Assembly: GCF_017873175.1 (NCBI RefSeq)
Contig: NZ_JAGGJW010000003.1
Location: 408,392 to 472,391, forward strand
Source of the DNA: Neorhizobium petrolearium
GTDB lineage: Bacteria > Pseudomonadota > Alphaproteobacteria > Rhizobiales > Rhizobiaceae
Length of the DNA stretch: 64,000 nt
Reading direction: 5' to 3'
Shown here piece by piece: positions 61,326-64,000 of the stretch. Made by a program: the position numbers and the translations under genes. Positions within the stretch are counted from its first letter, which is position 1. Every line of letters starts with the position of its first letter. The notes under the pieces are model-generated. The model was given only the letters and a program-made list of their open reading frames with translations, searched no databases and was not told the DNA's origin.

Positions 61326-61669
61326 ATGGCCTTCACCGACACCGTCTTGTTGCCGTCGGTCCGCGACCCTGCCGATGATTTCGAGGTTTGGCGTGCCATA
61401 CCCTCCGCGCAGAAATTCATGATCTGCCCATTGATCCTCTTCGATCAACCAGGCCTAATCGGGCTGAAGCCGGCCAGAGCCTCGACCTCGCGCCGCATCC
61501 CCACACCAGCGTTGCGACAATGACCTATGTGATAAATGGGAAAATTCTCCACCGCGACCGCCTGGATAGGGCCCAGGCCATCGGCGCGGGCGAAGTGAAC
61601 TGGATGACGGCGGGAGCGGGGATCGCCCATTCGGAACGGATGCTGTCGAAGATGGCGGAGCTCTCATGA
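61326..61669 (+). pseudogene. Pirin gene remnant, frameshifted and 3' truncated
   Basis: The ATG at 61326 follows AGGAACTGG and begins a normal pirin ([24 protein letters not shown]). Near 61473 one G seems lost: the frame then reads [10 protein letters not shown], whereas the next frame continues the pirin as [35 protein letters not shown]. After HSER the family sequence stops, and only ten more codons follow; the stop overlaps the MscS start (ATGA). So about two thirds of the gene is gone, probably by a deletion that joined it to the MscS gene. Confidence 0.8.
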
Positions 61670-63681
61670 AATGGCTCACGGCATTGCTTATCCTTATCGG
61701 CACCATTTCTGCTCATGCGCAGGCGCCGTTCCCGGATGGGGCGCAGACACACGCCTTTTCCAGGACGACGCCGCAGAAAGTCGACGATCTGGCGCAGTTG
61801 CTCGACGACCCCGACATCCGTCGCTGGATCGAAGAGCAGACCAAACGATGGGCCCGAGCTGCTACGCCTATCGACAATGTGCCGCATCACGGAATTTCGG
61901 TAGGCGACATCGCCCGGGAGGTGACGGTGTGGGAAGAGCGGGCTCGCAGCCGGCTCCAGACCATGACCTCTTCGATGCCGCTTATTCCCGGTGAAATCGA
62001 GCGCGCCCTCCTTCGCCTGCGCGCGAACGCGGCAGGTAACGACCATGTAGTGGCGTCCATCGCTCTTGCCCTGCTTGTCGCGCTCGCAGTAACCGCAGAA
62101 TGGCTGCTTCGCCGGAAGTGGCTGGGTCATGGCAGGAGCGTCGAACACTACCTTCCGACCGCTGTCTTCGCGGCCATCATGGCGGTATTGTTCTTTGCGA
62201 TCGAATGGCCGCCACTCGTTCGGCTGGTCGTAGCCTGCTATTTCGGGGCGTTCATCGCCTATCGCTTCATTACGGTAGGCATCCAGCATGCCGCACATCC
62301 GGAAATCCACAAGCGACTGAGGATAATCTTAGGCCTGGCGCTGATTGCCATTGCCTCAATGGTGGCGGGGACTATCCTCGAAGCCGATGAAAACGCCCTT
62401 CAAGCGACCGCATTTCTCGCCTCTATCATCATCCTGGCGCTGGCGATCGAGCTCGTTTGGCACAAGATCGCGCGAAGCGTCGCAGCAAGGATCGCACTTT
62501 GCCTTCATCTTGCGGGCGTCTGGCTACTGTGGTGTCTCGATTTCAAGACGCTGTTTTGGCTCGGCATCTACATCGTCGTGCTTCCTTCGATGCTGCGCGC
62601 CATCGGCCATGCCCTGAGCGAGCACATCGCCGGACACTTTCTCATTCCACCGTCAGACAGCCGCAACGTTCTTTTTGTCCGCGGAGCCCGGGCGGTGGTC
62701 ATAGGGGTCGCCATTGCCTGGATCGCCCTTGTCTGGGAAATCGACGGCTACACGGTCGACCACGGCTATCCGCAGATAACCTCGGTGTTTGACGGACTTC
62801 TCAAGAGCATCTTCGTGATATTGCTGGCCGACCTCGTCTGGCATCTGGCAAAGGCGGCCATCGACCGCAACGTCGTGCCCGCCATCATGCCGGCGCCTTA
62901 CGGGGCAGAAGCCGATGGCGCCAGCCAGGAACTCCATGCAACCCGGCTTCACACTCTCCTTCCGATCCTGCGCAGTGTGCTGGCGGTTGCGCTTTTTCTC
63001 GTTGCCGGTCTTTCCATACTCGGCCAGCTGGGCGTGGATATCGGGCCGTTGATCGCCGGCGCGGGCATATTCGGCGTGGCGATCGGCTTCGGCTCTCAGG
63101 CCCTGGTGCGCGACGTCATCAGCGGCATCTTCTACCTTTTCGATGACGCCTTCCGGGTCGGGGAATATATCCAGGCGAAGAATTACAAAGGCACCGTGGA
63201 AGGCTTCAGCCTGCGTTCGGTCAAGCTACGACACCATCGCGGACCGCTCTTCACCGTTCCTTTCGGCGAACTCGGCGCGGTGGAGAACATGAGCCGGGAT
63301 TGGTCCAAGGTGAAATTCTCCGTCACCCTGCCCTATGACACGGATATCGAGAAGGCGCGCAAGATCGGCAAGGCGATCGGCCAGGAACTGCTCAACGATC
63401 CGGAACTCGGCTCCCTTTTTATCCAACCGCTGAAAATGAAAGGCGTGGAGGAATTCGGTGAGTACGGTATCGTCGTCAGCTTCGCAATGGTCACCGTGCC
63501 GACCAGCAAGCAGAGTTTCATCCGCCGATCAGCCTATGCGATGCTGCGCGAAGCCTTTCAGAAAAACGGCATTGCCTTCGCACAGCCCATGATACAGGTT
63601 GGTGGAGAGACGACTTCGGAGGCGGCCGCGGCGGCCTTGCGACATCACCAGGAACTGAGCGTGGCCAAACCCGATCAATGA
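61666..63681 (+). CDS. Large MscS-family mechanosensitive channel
   Basis: 671 aa. Signal peptide ([20 protein letters not shown]), a periplasmic helical stretch of about 100 residues, roughly ten hydrophobic helices, then the pore helix [20 protein letters not shown] and beta domain [21 protein letters not shown]. This is the YbdG/YjeP-like, multi-helix class. GGCGGAGCTCTC is the ribosome site. Its start overlaps the end of the pirin remnant, so expression may now depend on the pirin promoter. Confidence 0.9.
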   Translation: MKWLTALLILIGTISAHAQAPFPDGAQTHAFSRTTPQKVDDLAQLLDDPDIRRWIEEQTKRWARAATPIDNVPHHGISVGDIAREVTVWEERARSRLQTMTSSMPLIPGEIERALLRLRANAAGNDHVVASIALALLVALAVTAEWLLRRKWLGHGRSVEHYLPTAVFAAIMAVLFFAIEWPPLVRLVVACYFGAFIAYRFITVGIQHAAHPEIHKRLRIILGLALIAIASMVAGTILEADENALQATAFLASIIILALAIELVWHKIARSVAARIALCLHLAGVWLLWCLDFKTLFWLGIYIVVLPSMLRAIGHALSEHIAGHFLIPPSDSRNVLFVRGARAVVIGVAIAWIALVWEIDGYTVDHGYPQITSVFDGLLKSIFVILLADLVWHLAKAAIDRNVVPAIMPAPYGAEADGASQELHATRLHTLLPILRSVLAVALFLVAGLSILGQLGVDIGPLIAGAGIFGVAIGFGSQALVRDVISGIFYLFDDAFRVGEYIQAKNYKGTVEGFSLRSVKLRHHRGPLFTVPFGELGAVENMSRDWSKVKFSVTLPYDTDIEKARKIGKAIGQELLNDPELGSLFIQPLKMKGVEEFGEYGIVVSFAMVTVPTSKQSFIRRSAYAMLREAFQKNGIAFAQPMIQVGGETTSEAAAAALRHHQELSVAKPDQ

Positions 63682-63693
63682 AATGTAAGGTAT

Positions 63694-63905
63694 TTATGAA
63701 GAGGCTGGAGCTTCGCCAGAAGTCGCCAATTTCGAAGTCACAAATTCGTCGGTCTTGAGTGGGATCGGAACTGCGGACCTGTGCGGAAATTTAATCAGGA
63801 CAGTGACCCGATCGCCCGCGTTAAGAGCAAAGAACCTAGTCATTGGTTCGTATGGTGCGTACGTTATACGCTCCGCCTTATAAAGCCCGGAGATCTTCTT
63901 CCAGC
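63694..63905 (-). pseudogene. 3' tail of an unidentified gene cut by the IS66-type element
   Basis: The - strand is open for about 69 codons down to TAA at 63694, with no start codon. The peptide includes GLYKAERITYAPYEPMTRFF and VLIKFPHRSAVPIPLKTDEF. No family recognised. It stops matching anything gene-like exactly where the IS terminal repeat begins (63906). Codon use is less GC-biased than its neighbours. It could be chance. Confidence 0.4.
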
Positions 63906-64000
63906 GTAAGCGGTCAGCCGACAGCGCCCTGGTTAAAGTTCCAGGGCATCAGAGCCTCGATATCGTGAGCAGGCCATCCGTTGGCCATGCGAACTAAGGT
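63906..64000 (-). mobile_element. End of an IS66-family insertion sequence (partial)
   Basis: The element enters from the right edge. Its terminal repeat begins GTAAGCGGTCAGCCGACAGC at 63906, matching the GTAAGCG start typical of IS66-family ends. The transposase tail is listed separately. If this is a clean insertion, 63898..63905 (CTTCCAGC) would be the 8-base target duplication. Confidence 0.7.
63914..64000 (-). CDS. IS66-family transposase, C-terminal end (partial)
   Basis: 28 codons and a TGA, running off the right edge. The residues VRMANGWPAHDIEALMPWNF are the characteristic C-terminus of IS66 TnpC transposases (a NGWP ... DIxxLMPW pattern). The stop codon lies within the terminal inverted repeat, as is common in this family. 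Confidence 0.7.
   Translation of the reverse strand, partial: TLVRMANGWPAHDIEALMPWNFNQGAVG

Overview
The window is GC-rich, gene-dense and typical of an alphaproteobacterium of the Rhizobiales (Rhizobium/Agrobacterium/Ensifer-like). The signs are strong GGAG-type ribosome sites, tightly overlapping ATGA operons, many ABC uptake systems, FixJ-type response regulators, an IclR/TetR/LysR/AraC-rich accessory gene set and an IS66-type insertion end with rhizobial character. All identifications come from reading translations and DNA; no database search was run. No tRNA, rRNA, CRISPR array or phage module was seen.

1..14816, N-heterocycle uptake and catabolism: a Rieske-type oxygenase (cut by the window edge), a GST-like protein and an AtzB/8-oxoguanine-deaminase-like amidohydrolase run straight into a BMP-family (nucleoside-type) ABC transporter on the + strand. 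Facing it on the - strand is a second BMP-type transporter operon (binding protein, amidase, ATPase, two permeases, cytosine-deaminase-like hydrolase). Together they look like uptake and deamination of purine-, pyrimidine- or pterin-like compounds. A short remnant of an enolase-superfamily gene lies just upstream of the second operon.

15177..24441: a single - strand operon carries a three-subunit molybdenum hydroxylase (FAD, 2Fe-2S and Mo subunits) followed by a complete branched-chain-type (HAAT) ABC transporter. A TetR regulator is divergent, and the space between holds three ACCA-N2-TGGT palindromes, the likely operators.

24511..38724: an IclR regulator and a catabolic set: a DUF6282-like putative metallohydrolase, quinone oxidoreductase, bicupin, BKACE (DUF849), HpcH/HpaI aldolase, SDR, a tripartite tricarboxylate-type transporter (TctB, TctA, TctC), a SnoaL-like protein, a two-subunit isoquinoline-oxidoreductase-like Mo enzyme and a GST. 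Palindromes of the form TTTC-N7-GAAA stand before the IclR gene and twice before the aldolase, suggesting one local regulon.

38804..51278: small redox and detoxification units, each next to a regulator: pirin, a LysR pseudogene, LLM oxidoreductase, YcaC-like hydrolase with an intact LysR paralog, an internally deleted Vat-like acetyltransferase, chloroperoxidase-like hydrolase with AraC, SDR plus NTF2-like protein with a LysR, and an MBL-fold hydrolase with an HD-domain protein.

51624..63681: signalling and stress. A multi-PAS histidine kinase with a single-domain receiver, an MscS channel with a cyclic-nucleotide-like domain plus a CBS protein, an exported hydrolase / NmrA-like / cupin operon, a FixJ-type regulator, an Rrf2 regulator with a probable leaderless promoter, a broken pirin gene and a large MscS channel. 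The right edge (63906..64000) is the end of an IS66-family element that appears to have cut a gene whose tail remains at 63694..63905.
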